DNA from: Harmonia axyridis
Taxonomy: Eukaryota > Arthropoda > Insecta > Coleoptera > Coccinellidae
Length of the DNA: 64,000 nt
Assembly: GCF_914767665.1 (NCBI RefSeq)
Contig: NC_059502.1
Span: 47,280,753 to 47,344,752, forward strand
Direction: 5' to 3'
The notes beneath the pieces are model-generated. The model had not been told where the DNA came from, made no database searches, and saw only the letters and a program-made list of their open reading frames with translations. Below are positions 21,897 to 32,901 of this stretch, one piece after another. Position numbers and translations under genes: made by a program. Positions within the stretch are counted from its first letter, which is position 1. Each line of letters starts with the position of its first letter.

Positions 21897-22261
21897 ATTA
21901 TCAAGTAAAAATATTCAGTAAAATCTGAAGAGTTGATTTATTATATGTAATAATACACCGAAAGGTAACAAATGGGATAAAGATTATATATATATATATA
22001 TATATATATAATAATTTAAATGTACTAACGAATGATTGAAAGTTTATTAATAAATGAAACAGTAATACTCTAAACTCGTTATAAGTGATGGATAAATTAT
22101 GGGTTTATTTGAGAAATAGGTACTATAAAATGGAAAGGACTGACCATTATTTCCTGTGCTGCTAAACTGCAACAGTGGTGGCGTCTTCGTATCGTAAGTG
22201 CACTTGAGATGGGACCCTAGCCAAGTGTTGATTTTGTCGTTCACAAAATGGTTAGTTGGAT
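21897..22261. other. Probable BEL-1 5' leader, unresolved
   Basis: Upstream of gag on the minus strand. It contains a short (TA)n tract (21987-22010). I could not identify a primer-binding site or an LTR edge with confidence, and I found no match near the element's 3' end. Frames here show no known domain. Confidence 0.35.
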
Positions 22262-22759
22262 TCAGAGCTGTGACGAGCACTGAAAAAAAGTGCTTGATCA
22301 CTAAGCACTCAAAAAAAAAGGCTTCGAGCACCAAGCACTAAGCACCGATTTTCACAAAAGACTCGCGATTACTAAGCACTTTGTAAAAGTAATTCGAAAT
22401 TTCGAGCACTAAGCACTCAGCACTTTAGAAGGAACTGTTGAAAGTGAAGTTTTTTGATCGGAATAAATATTGTTCCTATAAACATATGTAAGAATTAGGA
22501 CGTGTAAGAGAAGAAATACAACGGAACTTTATAGAAGCGATCTAATTCGAAATAGTAAATTTTTGCGAATAAAAAAATGAGGTTTTCATTTTTCAAAGTT
22601 GACAATATATACAGGATTATAAGAATGAAAAATAACGGATAAAATGAAAGACAACAAGTTCAAATTTTTTAAATATGAATTTTGAATTTTCAACAAATCA
22701 ATTCTTATTTGTAGAAAAATGTTTGACATTATTTGAATGAAAGTAAAAATTGAATTGTC

Positions 22760-22765
<6 letters not shown>
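22262..22765. repeat. AAGCACT-rich dispersed repeat, copy 1
   Basis: Starts AGCTGTGACGAGCACTGAAA and is colinear over about 500 bp with 45766-46262. The first 170 bp contain many direct and inverted AAGCACT/AGTGCTT words. CACTGAAAAA..GTGCTTGA at the left end resembles hAT-type subterminal repeats, but no far-end partner was found because a (TA)n tract follows. Confidence 0.75.

Positions 22766-22839
<74 letters not shown>
22766..22839. repeat. (TA)n microsatellite
   Basis: About 74 bp of uninterrupted TA repeat adjoining the dispersed repeat. Confidence 0.95.
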
Positions 22840-22841
<2 letters not shown>

Positions 22842-22939
22842 ACAATTTTAATTCCCAATATACAACAATAGTTATAAGTATGATAAGGGGTGTGGGAAAA
22901 TTGATAAGTGTTATAATTTCATTCTTCTTTATTTCATTT

Positions 22940-22979
22940 AGTCGACGTTTCGATCCCGATGGGGACCTTCTTCAGGACT
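22940..22979 (-). ncRNA. Hammerhead ribozyme-like motif of PLE-1 LTR
   Basis: On the minus strand: stem I AGTC/GACT, core CTGAAGA, stem II GGTCCC/GGGATC with loop CATC, core GAAA, minimal stem III ACGT, then C at the cleavage position. All conserved core bases (CUGANGA..GAAA..UH) are present. Hammerheads of this minimal type are established in Penelope LTRs. Confidence 0.7.
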
Positions 22980-23415
22980 CTACAATAGCAATAGAAAACA
23001 GTCAAAAACATGGCAATCACAAAACATGTAAAAATAGTACATACCGAAATACAGAGTTGTAAAGATCTTATTTGAACACAAATCAATAGCTCTCAAGAAA
23101 GCAATGAACAAGAACATCAACAAATTTAGCGAAAAAAGATCTGATATTTCGTTGGCACAAGAGTAGAAATCAATTATCATATGTAAATAAGGTAAACAGA
23201 ATAATCAACAAAATGAGAGGTTGTCAAAAATGTTGTCAACCAGACTTGCCACAGAATACACGCACATGACAATTGAAACATAGAATAGCATTAAATCATA
23301 CTTGGTCGCAGTAATTCACTCTCACCGAACTCAGAACAAATGCGATTATTGAAAGACTCCATGAACCGAATCCAATCCCCTCTCACAGAAATAGTCCGGA
23401 ACATAGATTTCATTA

Positions 23416-24330
23416 TTACGTTATCCCGACTGTAGAACTTGTGGAAATATTCATTCCATTTGATCCATTCAACTCACTGCCACCAAACTGGTCATAATGA
23501 ATCAAATAAGTATAGATGGAGCTAATATTGTTTACATCCCTTCTGTAATTCATAGAACAAGTGTGGCGTTTAATATGGTACATCTCTAAGAAACATCTTT
23601 TCTTTCCACTAACTGCACATTCAAGAATTTTGGTGGAATCATAATCCATTGGGTGATCTTTGTCCCGGGTATGGTCTGCTAGGGCACAAATCTTATTTGG
23701 ATTCTTGATGTCGCTCTTGTGTTGAGCAATCCTTCTCTTCAAAAGCTGAGATGTCTGACCAATATACACCTCACTACATATTGAACATGGAATACAATAT
23801 ACCACACCACTCATATTATCAACAGTCATCCTATCTTTCACTCGACTGTATAGTCTGTCAATTTTAAAATAAGATTTCGGAATCAATTTAATTTGTGTGG
23901 TCTTTAGGAGGTTAATTAATGCATTAGTCATACCATTTATTAGGGGAATAGAAGAGTAAAGAATTCTATCTACGTTCTCAGTGTCCACAGTGGTGGATGC
24001 GCCCCTCTCTCCATTCGTTGGCTGTCTCGAAGGAGTGGTATTGTATATCAATCTGGACAACAACCTCTTTGGGTATCCATTCTCTAGCATCAATTGTAAC
24101 AATAACCTCAGATTCTGCTGCCTTAGACTTGGATGGGCAACTTTTTCGATGCGATTCTTCAATCCTAAAATCATGTTTACCTTTTGTCCATGTGGATGAT
24201 TGGAAATCATAAAAGTGTCATTCATCTCGAGCCATAAAATACAGTCCAAGATTCTATTGGCGTTCATGTTGCAAAAAGGCGTAAACCTTTGGGAGGCGTT
24301 CCAAAAAGCATAATTCCATATGAAAATCAT
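23416..24330 (-). pseudogene. Penelope-like RT C-terminus with GIY-YIG endonuclease
   Basis: An open stretch of 304 codons without a native start. The first part, NHPHGQKVNMILGLKNRI and GYPKRLLSRLIYNTTP, is the RT thumb-linker of Penelope elements. Then LIPKSYFKIDRLYSRVKD and the GIY-YIG endonuclease: GVVYCIPCSICSEVYIGQTSQ followed by LKRRIAQHKSDI and HTRDKDHPMDYDSTKIL. The GIY-YIG nuclease nicks target DNA for insertion. The palm domain with YADD is absent, so the copy is truncated, although this part shows no stop. Confidence 0.9.
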
Positions 24331-26400
24331 CTACAATTAGAGCAAATCAAGCAATTTTAAAAAAATTTTTGCACCAATTCAAAACACATAATATCACTGA
24401 ACATTTGTGGATGAGTTACTTGAAATGAGAAGTCTCTCTGAAGCTGAATAGTCATTTAAAGAAAGTGTTCAATTTCAAAGTTCGATTTGCGGAATACTAT
24501 CGATTTTTTTTTGGAAATCGAGACGGGATCTTCAAGTTCACTATATCACGTCATTGTTCACTCAAAAAATGAAATGAATCCGACCTGTACTTTGGAATTG
24601 GAATGCACTGAAATTAGCACTGAAATAGCAGTGGTATGAACAAGGTATTGAACACCCTTAATTCAGGTACCGGCCCGCCTCTACCGCTAGCTCGTCAGTT
24701 ACAGCTTGCCAACACAAATATCGGCCATCGAGTTTGTTGTTATTAACCCCATTCTTTGATATTAACGATCAGATATTTTTCTTCAATTAACACTTTTAAT
24801 ATGAGAAGATACACGTCAGTCTTTATTTTCACCAGAATAATATTCTACAAAAACTACCGTTTCTCACAACTTATGTTAATTTTCTCCAATTCATTTTCCA
24901 ATTTCATCTGAACCACGATAAGAACTAACGTACACCGTACCGATCATCACTCAACGTAGATCAAACAACTTAACAATTCCTTGGTACTTAAGTCCCTCTG
25001 GATTGAAATCTGTAGTTAACATCCTCATAACTCCCTTGATGTAAAAATAACTATTTGATAATATTGTTTCAGTGACTTCGCCCTATGGATAGAAAATGAG
25101 GTATAATTTGTATAGAATTTCATCAAAAATTCGGAACAATACTCAATGAATTTATTGGCTTGTTAATGGATAATATGAAACATGAAATTGTTTTGATTTT
25201 GATGCCTAAATTATTTCATAGTTATGAATTTCTAAAAATTTATATCGATTCACATGAAATTTGAAAGAATTTTTGTTAACTGTAACTTGATAACTAGTTG
25301 TCGAATTTAAATTCATCCGAATTGTTTTTTTTTAATGAATTTGGAAGAAATTACAAAGCTATTAGCTAATGTCAAAGATCTGATTCTGCTTCAATGCTGG
25401 ATGGAAGGATCGAATCGAATTTGACTGTAAATTCATCAATTAATCTCATCTAATCCTTGGAAATTATTTTCTACCTCAAAATTATCGAACTGTCACAATG
25501 CCTTATTTCAATTATTTATGAATTTAATTTTTGAAAATAAGGGACGAATTATATGAACTTTTATTATTTTAATATAAAACAATATGAATGGAAATTTAAT
25601 GTACATAATTATCGTTCGATAGGTATGGGTGATCAGAACTAAATACGTAACAAATCTAACATATATCTTGCCATGATACAATCACCGGATAACAGTAGTG
25701 TCACAGTTGACTTACCATATATTATGGTCCTTACAACAGGACCATAAAAATGTTATCCGATATCATCGGAATACGCGCAGATTTCAATCTACTTTCATTC
25801 ATCCCAACTACATATTTGCTACTCGATCTAGCCTCATTTTCTTCGGTAAGAGTATTTAACCATATCGTCCTTCTGAGAAGAAAGAAGAATCATCATCCTA
25901 ATGTAAACATCATCATTAACCACACGATAATCTAGATAGTTGCATGTAGCATACCGATAAAGTGACTAACCCAGATTACATTAAGATAGAAAGCACGAAA
26001 AATCTGCATCTTCGGAATTCCCACGCTTCAAGGGACGTACCTCATACTCGTATTATTTGCATGCGAACATAAAAATCGTCTTAAAGTTTACCATTATTAT
26101 TTATCTTTGCGGATGAAGGTACCTGAAATATAATACATATTCGGACAGAACCGTACTTATGGTTTCAATAACTTGTTGAAGAGATGGATATGTGATTTTC
26201 TGTATATCAATCAGAAGCTTCATAATGGTTGGTTAATTATGTCGTATTTCATTTTGTTGCAGTTTTTTCATTGTTAGTAAGAATTTCAATCTAAGAAGGA
26301 AAAATTCGAAATTTCCAAGAAAAATTGTTACCATTGATGAAATAAAATTGAAATTTCAGGCCAATTTCGTTCAATACTATGAATCCAATTCAGAAAAAAT
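24331..26400. other. No recognisable gene
   Basis: About 2 kb of AT-rich sequence. Small open frames (for example 25750-25935) have no motif, repeats or homologues I recognise. A slightly GC-richer patch at 24660-24730 stands out weakly. It could be host intergenic or intronic DNA. Confidence 0.4.
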
Positions 26401-26439
26401 CGAAAGACGAATACTGAAATTTATCTTTCAAAACTGTCT

Positions 26440-27016
26440 CGTAGAGTTAGTTGCCTAGAATGACTATTTTGTCATTATGTGCCTTCGTTTATCCTGTACC
26501 GTTAATATCAATTTATTTTGCTAGCATTCACTGTCACTTGAAATATGGTGTGTTGAATTGGGATTGTGCCACTGATGTTGGGAGAGTATTCATACTGCAG
26601 AAGTACGCAATAAGAATAATTGCTGGGATTCCTTTTCGGGAATCATGTAGGTCATCCTTCAAAGATTTGAAAATACTTACTTTGGTAGGAATCTACTAGT
26701 CTATAAATATCAAACATTGTTATAATACCAGAGGAAAATTTTTGTTAGCACCAAAAAATCACAGTACTGCGTGTTATCAAAAAAATCTGCAGTATATGGG
26801 TTGTAAAATTTTCAATAGGTTACCTGTAGAAGTACAAAATTCTCCAAATTTATTTTCATTTTCAAGAAGAGAGTTAAGTCGTTACTTTTAGATAAGAATT
26901 GCTATTATATTTCTGAGTTTTTTGAACGAATATATTTATTTTGACGTTTTCTTTTGTTTCATGCTCTCGCTCTGTATATTGAACATAAGAAATAAAGATT
27001 ATTATTATTATTATTT
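26440..27016 (+). pseudogene. CR1/Jockey-group RT C-terminal fragment with ATT tail
   Basis: Reading across two frames: HLKYGVLNWDCATDVGRVFILQ, YAIRIIAGIPFRESCRSSFK and LKILTL, closely paralleling the C-terminal region of the CR1-like element at 50197-50763 (MNYNILLWGNSVDAKRVFVIQK, RDSCRPFFRQHKILTLPSLY). It ends AATAAAG followed by (ATT)n at about 26987-27016. A typical dead 5'-truncated copy. Confidence 0.75.
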
Positions 27017-27187
27017 CAAATATTCACTGAGTATATTTTCAGATGAGAAGGAAAAACTACTTTTTTTTTCGATAATAATTTATCAGAAATCAGATTTTGA
27101 TACGTTTACGAGTTACAGGGAGTCTCTAAAAATGACTGTTCCAAATATTCTTGGTTTCTGTTCGAAATACGAGATTTTTTGTGGAGA

Positions 27188-27446
27188 TGGCGTCGGGTGA
27201 TGACGATCGTAGTGAGGACGGGAGTGATAGAAGTGATAAAAGTAGCAGTGTAATAGACAATTATTATAAATGTTGTCCAAAAAAGCATGTACAATTCAAA
27301 ATTGCATAAATTGCAAAGGGATTTTTCACGGTTTCTGCGTGAAAGAAAATATTGAAGTTTTAAGCAAACTCCATATTGAATGCTGGGATAAGATTCCCGA
27401 CAAACAGAAGAAATTAAATGAAGAATAAATCCCAGAATTGAAAATT
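27188..27446 (+). pseudogene. CR1-like ORF1, zinc-finger part (left of I-element)
   Basis: It starts MASGDDDRSEDGSDRSDKSS, then after a one-base shift NCINCKGIFHGFCVKENIEV..LHIEC, a C..C..H..C zinc-finger pattern resembling CKICTKMFHRSC of the intact CR1-like ORF1 at 54077-53049. The sequence is cut at 27446 by the I-clade element and resumes at 32902. Confidence 0.6.
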
Positions 27447-27583
27447 TTTTTTTTTATTTCGAATTAACGTGTCTCGACATCGAGGTCATTGACACGAGGT
27501 ACAGTACACATTAACTTATTCTAAATATAAATCTAAGTATTCGAAGCTTAAAAAACTAAAATTTGAGAATATATCATACAAGT

Positions 27584-30500
27584 TCATATATTATTGTAAA
27601 GTTGACATTCTTTGAGGAATTTAAGAGCTAATTCAATTTGTTTTTGAGAATTGAGGATATTTCCAAGATTCTCTCTCAGCCCAAGTCGACGTCGGTCATT
27701 TCCGTAATATGGGCAGATGGATAGTAGGTGTTCAACAGTTAGACGAGTATTGTGACAGTGTTCGCATTTGGGTTGATGTTCTGAAGACATCAGATAGCTG
27801 TGAGTTAGCTTGGTGTGACCTATTCGAAGTCTTCTTACTACGGTTTTGTCTTTTCTGCCCAAACTAATTTGTGGTGAATTATGTATTTTGGGTTGTATCA
27901 TATGCAGTCCAGTGCTAGCTCCTTCCCATTGGACTTGCCATTCCTGTAAGGATCTCAGCTTTATGGCATTTTTGAGGTCTGTATGAAGTTGGATTTGGGT
28001 CACAGGAAGTTCGGAAGTTCGTGCTTGATTTGCGGCCTGATCTGCAGCTTCGTTTCCTGTTATACCAATATGTGATGGGATCCAGATTATAGTGGTGGAA
28101 ATATTCTCCTTCGCTTTAAGGGTATGGCATCGTTCTAGAATTTGCTGTACCAGAGGGTTCTTCGAGTAAATGTTGTCTATGGATTCAATTGAAGATAAAG
28201 AGTCTGTGAGTATTGCGAGCTTTTGACCTGGGATAAAAGAACTGCAAAGAGATTTATAAATTGCAAAGAGTTCACCAGTGTGGATGCTGCAGATGGATGG
28301 GAGTTTGTAGGACACTGGGGCATTCGATTTATTGATGATCGAGCATGCTATTCCCTGCTCATCTTTGGAGGCGTCGGTGTATAGTTCTTCGTCAAACTTT
28401 TCATGCCCAAGTAGTTCAAATAAGTGTTGCTTAAGAATTGTTCCCAAAGTTTCTAGTTTGATGTGTCTATGCAGAGAGGTATTTAGTCTTGGGTGGTGTC
28501 TAGACCATGGGGTGTGTTTCGGGAACGTAATGGGGGATGTCAAGGTAACATCTATAGGCCTCAAGTTTTGCTTTGCGATTTGTGGAATTGAGAGCAAGGT
28601 CATGGGTTTCATAGTAGGCGGCTCTTGTGAAGTTTCAAGCAGGTGTCGCACTGGGTGATTCGGAAGAGCAGACACTTTCGATATGTAAGTAAGGAGAGTT
28701 TGCTGTCGACGAAAGTTGAGCGGAAGTTCTTGTGCTTCAACGTGTAAACTTATTGATGGGCTGGATCTGAATGCTCCAAGGGAGAGACGCAGAGCAGTGT
28801 TGGGTATGCTGTTGAGCAATTTTAAATTTGATTTGCTAGATGTGGAATAAAGCATACTGCCGTAGTCAAGTCTTGAACGAATGAGTGATCTGTAGATTTT
28901 GAGTAGTATTTCTTCGTCACAGCCCCAGTGATGGTGAGACAATGTTCGTAGAATGTTCATGGTATTCATACAGGAGCCTTTGATTTTCTTGATATGAAGT
29001 GACCACGTTAGTTTCTGGTCAAATGTCATTCCGAGGTAGTCTAGGTGATCAACGAGTTCTATGGGTGCATCGTATATCGTTAATTGTGGTAGGACTGTAG
29101 GTTGTCTTCTAGTAAATTTGATTAGTTTAGATTTAGAAGGAGAGAAATTGAATCCTATTGTCTTAGCCCATGTGGTGATGCTATTCAGAGCCCGTTGCAA
29201 AAGTTTACATGTACTTTTGGTACTTTTGCCCGAGCAGAAGAGAAGCAGGTCATCGGCGTATAAAATGAATTTGATTGGGGCCTCAATAACGGTACAGATA
29301 TCATTGATGGCTAGTATAAATAGCGTTGTGCTCAACACTGAGCCTTGCGGAATGCCGTTATGGGTGACAAAAGAGTCGGAGGACTTGCCATTTACTAACA
29401 CCTTGAAACTTCTATCGGTCAGAAAGTTCTCCAGAAAACAGTAAACATTTCCGTCAAGTTTGATATCATGTAGTTTGTTCAAAATCGCTTCTCGACTTGT
29501 AGTGTCAAAGGCACTATCGATGTCTATTAATGCAGCTATAAGGTCTTGTTGGTTTGCAAATGCGTGAGCTATTTCTGTTTGAAGTATGACGAGGTTATCT
29601 GTTGTGCTGCGGTTTTGTCTGAAGCCTGATTGGGCGGGATGTAAGAGATTGCATTTTTCCAGATACCAAATCAGTCTCCTATTGACCATCTTCTCAAGAA
29701 CTTTGCACAGTGTACAGGTCAATGAAATTGGTCGGAATACATTAGGAGTGGGTTTTGATTTGCCTGGTTTTTTAATTGGTATGATGTGTGATTGTTGCCA
29801 CTGTTTGGGGAATTGATGACTTGTCCAGATATTATTGTACAATTTCAGTAGTTTTGGCAGTGTCTCATCCTTCAGTTTTTTTAGGAATATCATTGGAATT
29901 TCGTCCGGGCCTGCTGCAGTGTTCCTCATAGAGGAAAGGGCTGATTTAAGTTCTTGTAAGGTGAAGGGATGATTGATAGTCTTTTCAGATTGTCCTATAT
30001 TCATCGCTTGCTTCTTGGGGCGTTGTGGAATATCTTGATTAACTGTTTTTTCAAAATAATGTTTCGCCAACGTATTTGCTATGTCTTGACTCTTAGTGAT
30101 GGGTTCGTCTTTCTCGTCAAGGATGGAAGGAATGTTGTAGGTTGTATTCTGACCTTTTATTTGTTTTATTTTGGTCCAAACTTGAGCAGGTGTTGTATTC
30201 GGAGAGATTGAAGATACAAAATTCATCCAAGATTTTCGTTTGCTTTCCTTAAGAATTCTTCTAGAGACTGCCTTGAGTTTTTTGAAATTTACCAAGTCTT
30301 CTTGATGTTGTGTTCTTCTGTAACGGTTCAGTGCACTTTTACATTGTTTTACGGCGAGTTTGCACGCTTCATTCCACCATGGGACTATCTTCTTGTTTGT
30401 TTTTATTGTGATTCGTCCGATATGTTTTTCCGCTGCTGAGATTAAGATGTTTGTGAATTGGTGGACAGCTTGATTTATGTTATTCATGAATTCTGCAGCT

Positions 30501-31243
30501 GTAACTTGAGAGTTCACCTCTTCCGCGTAGGAATCCCAGTCAGCACTGGTCATTCTCCACTTTATAACGTTATCTGAGGGGTTGGAAATGCTATCTGTTA
30601 TAACAATGGGAAAATGATCGCTATCATATAGACTGTCCAGAGTGGTCCAGGAGAGATGAGTCGCTGTAGTAGGATCACACAAAGAGAGGTCAATAGATGA
30701 AAATTTCCCGGTTGATACATCGAAATATGTGTTTTCTCCCGTATTAAGTATGTTGAGGTCGAGATCTGATATCACATCTGCAACCACTCTTCCTTTACCA
30801 AATGTTGTTTCTGAGCCCCATGCCGTATTGTGAGCATTGAAGTCGCCTACCATGATGAAAGGGGTAGGCAATTGGTTCACGAGATCTGTTAGTTCGGAGT
30901 AAGAGAGGTTGTGATTCGGCGGAATATAAACGTTGCAAACAGTAATTTTTTTGGGGCACCAGGTAGTGACGGCTACGGCCTCGAGAGGGGTATGTAGGTT
31001 GATTTCTCTGTGGTAAATTTCTGTTGAGATGAATATAGTTGCACCACCGCTAGCTCTGGTGTTTGTTCTTCTGATGAAGTGATGACCTGAATAGTTTTTT
31101 AGGTAAGGATTATGACTGGTTTTGAAATTCGTCTCTTGCAGGCATAGAATGTCAGGAAGAGTATCGGAGACAAGTTGTTGAATCCGTTCTAGTCGTGGGT
31201 AAAACCCTTTGCAATTCCATTGTATTAATTTGAAGGTGGATGG
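27584..31243 (-). CDS. I-clade ORF2: AP endonuclease, RT, RNase H
   Basis: 1,219 open codons from just after TAATAA. Domains in order: APE endonuclease (KLIQWNCKGFYPRLERIQQL at the start, PDILCLQET, IMVGDFNAHNTAWG, then SDHFPIVI); RT (FRPISLTCTLCKVLEKMVNR, ALIDIDSAFDTTSREAIL, NGIPQGSVLSTTLF, FILYADDLLLFCSG with both aspartates); RNase H (ELYTDASKDEQGI, HTGELFAIYKSL, TDSLSSIESI, PSHIGITGNEAADQAA); C-terminal CEHCHNTRLTVEHLLSIC zinc motif. All catalytic motifs look intact. There is no in-frame ATG before the endonuclease core; the frame is entered directly from ORF1 through two stop codons. The presence of RNase H favours the I clade over Jockey or CR1. Confidence 0.9.
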   Translation of the reverse strand, partial: PSTFKLIQWNCKGFYPRLERIQQLVSDTLPDILCLQETNFKTSHNPYLKNYSGHHFIRRTNTRASGGATIFISTEIYHREINLHTPLEAVAVTTWCPKKITVCNVYIPPNHNLSYSELTDLVNQLPTPFIMVGDFNAHNTAWGSETTFGKGRVVADVISDLDLNILNTGENTYFDVSTGKFSSIDLSLCDPTTATHLSWTTLDSLYDSDHFPIVITDSISNPSDNVIKWRMTSADWDSYAEEVNSQVTAAEFMNNINQAVHQFTNILISAAEKHIGRITIKTNKKIVPWWNEACKLAVKQCKSALNRYRRTQHQEDLVNFKKLKAVSRRILKESKRKSWMNFVSSISPNTTPAQVWTKIKQIKGQNTTYNIPSILDEKDEPITKSQDIANTLAKHYFEKTVNQDIPQRPKKQAMNIGQSEKTINHPFTLQELKSALSSMRNTAAGPDEIPMIFLKKLKDETLPKLLKLYNNIWTSHQFPKQWQQSHIIPIKKPGKSKPTPNVFRPISLTCTLCKVLEKMVNRRLIWYLEKCNLLHPAQSGFRQNRSTTDNLVILQTEIAHAFANQQDLIAALIDIDSAFDTTSREAILNKLHDIKLDGNVYCFLENFLTDRSFKVLVNGKSSDSFVTHNGIPQGSVLSTTLFILAINDICTVIEAPIKFILYADDLLLFCSGKSTKSTCKLLQRALNSITTWAKTIGFNFSPSKSKLIKFTRRQPTVLPQLTIYDAPIELVDHLDYLGMTFDQKLTWSLHIKKIKGSCMNTMNILRTLSHHHWGCDEEILLKIYRSLIRSRLDYGSMLYSTSSKSNLKLLNSIPNTALRLSLGAFRSSPSISLHVEAQELPLNFRRQQTLLTYISKVSALPNHPVRHLLETSQEPPTMKPMTLLSIPQIAKQNLRPIDVTLTSPITFPKHTPWSRHHPRLNTSLHRHIKLETLGTILKQHLFELLGHEKFDEELYTDASKDEQGIACSIINKSNAPVSYKLPSICSIHTGELFAIYKSLCSSFIPGQKLAILTDSLSSIESIDNIYSKNPLVQQILERCHTLKAKENISTTIIWIPSHIGITGNEAADQAANQARTSELPVTQIQLHTDLKNAIKLRSLQEWQVQWEGASTGLHMIQPKIHNSPQISLGRKDKTVVRRLRIGHTKLTHSYLMSSEHQPKCEHCHNTRLTVEHLLSICPYYGNDRRRLGLRENLGNILNSQKQIELALKFLKECQLYNNI

Positions 31244-31246
31244 TTA

Positions 31247-32552
31247 TTATTGGTAGTGTGTAGATATTTGGGAAGAACTGTCAGAAGGGTCGTCGTCTTC
31301 TGTAGTTATGTCGAGGCTATTGAGACTTTCAACTTCAATCTCTTCATCCTTAAGTTTTTCTTTGATTTTCTTTGAAATTCTGGTGATTCTGTTTTTGCTT
31401 GCTCTTTCTACGTATGGGTAAATATTATGTAGGTCCTGTAGTAGTGCTTTTACATTCGTTGTGAATTTTTCAGCTTCGTTATAGGGTGAAGGGCTTCCAT
31501 AAGAATTTTCTAGGGCTTTTCTGGGTTTTCTTGATAAGCAGTTGAAATTGCAGTTTTGGTGGAGTCGCTCAGGGCGTGGTCCTCAGGTACCTCTATTTTG
31601 CGCTTCTTCCTGACTCTTTTGTTATCGGGAATCCTTTTCGTTGGAGATTGTGGGGCGGCATGTAATTCTCACTTACAGGGTCAGACCCGGTGGTAGGTTC
31701 TTGTTGACTGGTTTGATCACTAGATGACAGGATCTCTGAGAGTCCTCTCTTGGGAGCAGGAATCTCACCCGCTTGTGGTATCGTAGAGGACGGATGATGA
31801 GCTTGAACATAGTTTGTTGGGGCTTGTGTTTGTGGTTGGGTGTTATGTACTTGAACTGTTTGAGGGTTAGGGCAGGTTGATGCTACGTGGCCAGTTTGGC
31901 GGCAAATAAAGCACTCCATTTTGTCTGTTGAAAGGAAAATCCTATATTCATTACCGTCGTATTGGACTAAGGTGGATGTTTGTAGTTCGTAATTCTCGTT
32001 AGGGGGGAAAATATATACTTGTCTTCGGAAACTGAGTATATGGGAGTACTCATCTCCAGGTATACCAGCTTTCAAGAATGAAACGGGGGAAGCCAATTGT
32101 AGTCCGATGTCAGTTAAGACTTCTGTTACGAGATCGTGTGGGATGCATGGTGAAATATTCGAAATCACAATCCTCTTTGTTGGTGAAACTAGCCTTCTTA
32201 CATTCAAATTTGTGTCACCTATAGTCACAGTTGGGTGGGTTTTGATAAGTTGGTCTACTAGTTCTATATTGGCTAGGTATACGCAGATCCTGTTGTTAGA
32301 TATTCTGGAAGCGAAACAGATATTTTTCGGTTGGATAATGTTACCTATAGCCTGGACGTAGTCGAATAGTTTCAGGTTGTCCTCCGCATGTAGCACTATA
32401 GCTTGTTCTCTTTTAGGAAAATTGATTTTTGGAATTGTTTTAGCAGCAGTTACGTAGGATTGGGAGCTCATTGTATGTTCAGTGTTTTTCGACATTGTTG
32501 TATTGTGTTCAGTAGGGTTCATGGATGCCATGCTTAACACCCTTGTACTCAA
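31247..32552 (-). pseudogene. I-clade ORF1 (Gag-like, CCHC zinc knuckle)
   Basis: Starts in the MSTRVLSMASMNPTEHN region at 32552. Residues about 60-200 form an RNA-binding region (NNRICVYLANIELVDQLIK; RIVISNISPCIPHDLVTEVL). A zinc knuckle CFICRQTGHVASTC follows near residue 210. The open frame stops at 31593, but two shifts (near 31650 and 31545) restore a sensible tail: KRVRKKRKIEVPEDHALSD, then YVERASKNRITRISKKIKEK and SLDITTEDDDPSDSSSQIS, ending TAATAA. The protein would coat element RNA. The shifts probably disable this copy. Confidence 0.8.
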
Positions 32553-32901
32553 GAGTGTTCGGTTTGAAGTTTGTATTTAGGTGTTAACTATCAGCGTATA
32601 TGTAGTTTTATATACATCGTAATGTATTATTGGTTGCCTATTAATAGGCAGTGAATAATCCGTGTATACTATCAGCCGTGTGTATATGCTGACAGAATAA
32701 AGTGGGAAAAAACTCGTTTGTTTACAAACGAAGTCGGGGTAGAAAAAGTCTCTCAAATTTTTGATAAGTAACTCAAAGTGAGTATCACTTACGTATACTA
32801 TTATAGCACACTCGTTGATAACCACTTATTTCGTAATTAGGTACATTCAATTGGTAGCCACCAAAGAACGATGCAAACACCGTGGGTGTAGACTCGCGAA
32901 T

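Larger units (their letters stand above)
22860..24330 (-). mobile_element. Penelope-like element PLE-1, 5'-truncated
   Basis: The 3' portion of a Penelope-like element: coding region 24330-23416, then about 440 bp of non-coding sequence, then an LTR-like segment with a hammerhead-like motif. The N-terminal reverse transcriptase is missing. Confidence 0.8.
27447..32901 (-). mobile_element. Nearly full-length I-clade non-LTR retrotransposon
   Basis: 5.45 kb bounded by the 14-bp duplication CAGAATTGAAAATT (27433-27446 and 32902-32915). The minus strand has a 5' UTR, ORF1, ORF2, and a 3' UTR ending AATAAA plus an A run (27447-27462). ORF2 is fully open, ORF1 has two frameshifts near its end. This is the best-preserved non-LTR element in the window. 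It inserted into an older CR1-like ORF1. Confidence 0.9.

Noticed and set aside
22047..22334. 95-codon minus-strand frame as a small gene
   Set aside because: Low-complexity start, spans the edge of the AAGCACT repeat and probable BEL leader; no motif.
24660..24730. GC-rich patch as a possible host promoter or exon
   Set aside because: No open frame, splice signal or repeat support; left as unassigned.
25750..25935. 61-codon hydrophobic ORF as a host membrane peptide
   Set aside because: No conserved feature, no splice or promoter context visible; frames of this size are expected by chance in AT-rich DNA.
29061..29444. Long plus-strand frames opposite I-element ORF2
   Set aside because: Antisense images of a well-supported 1,219-codon coding region.
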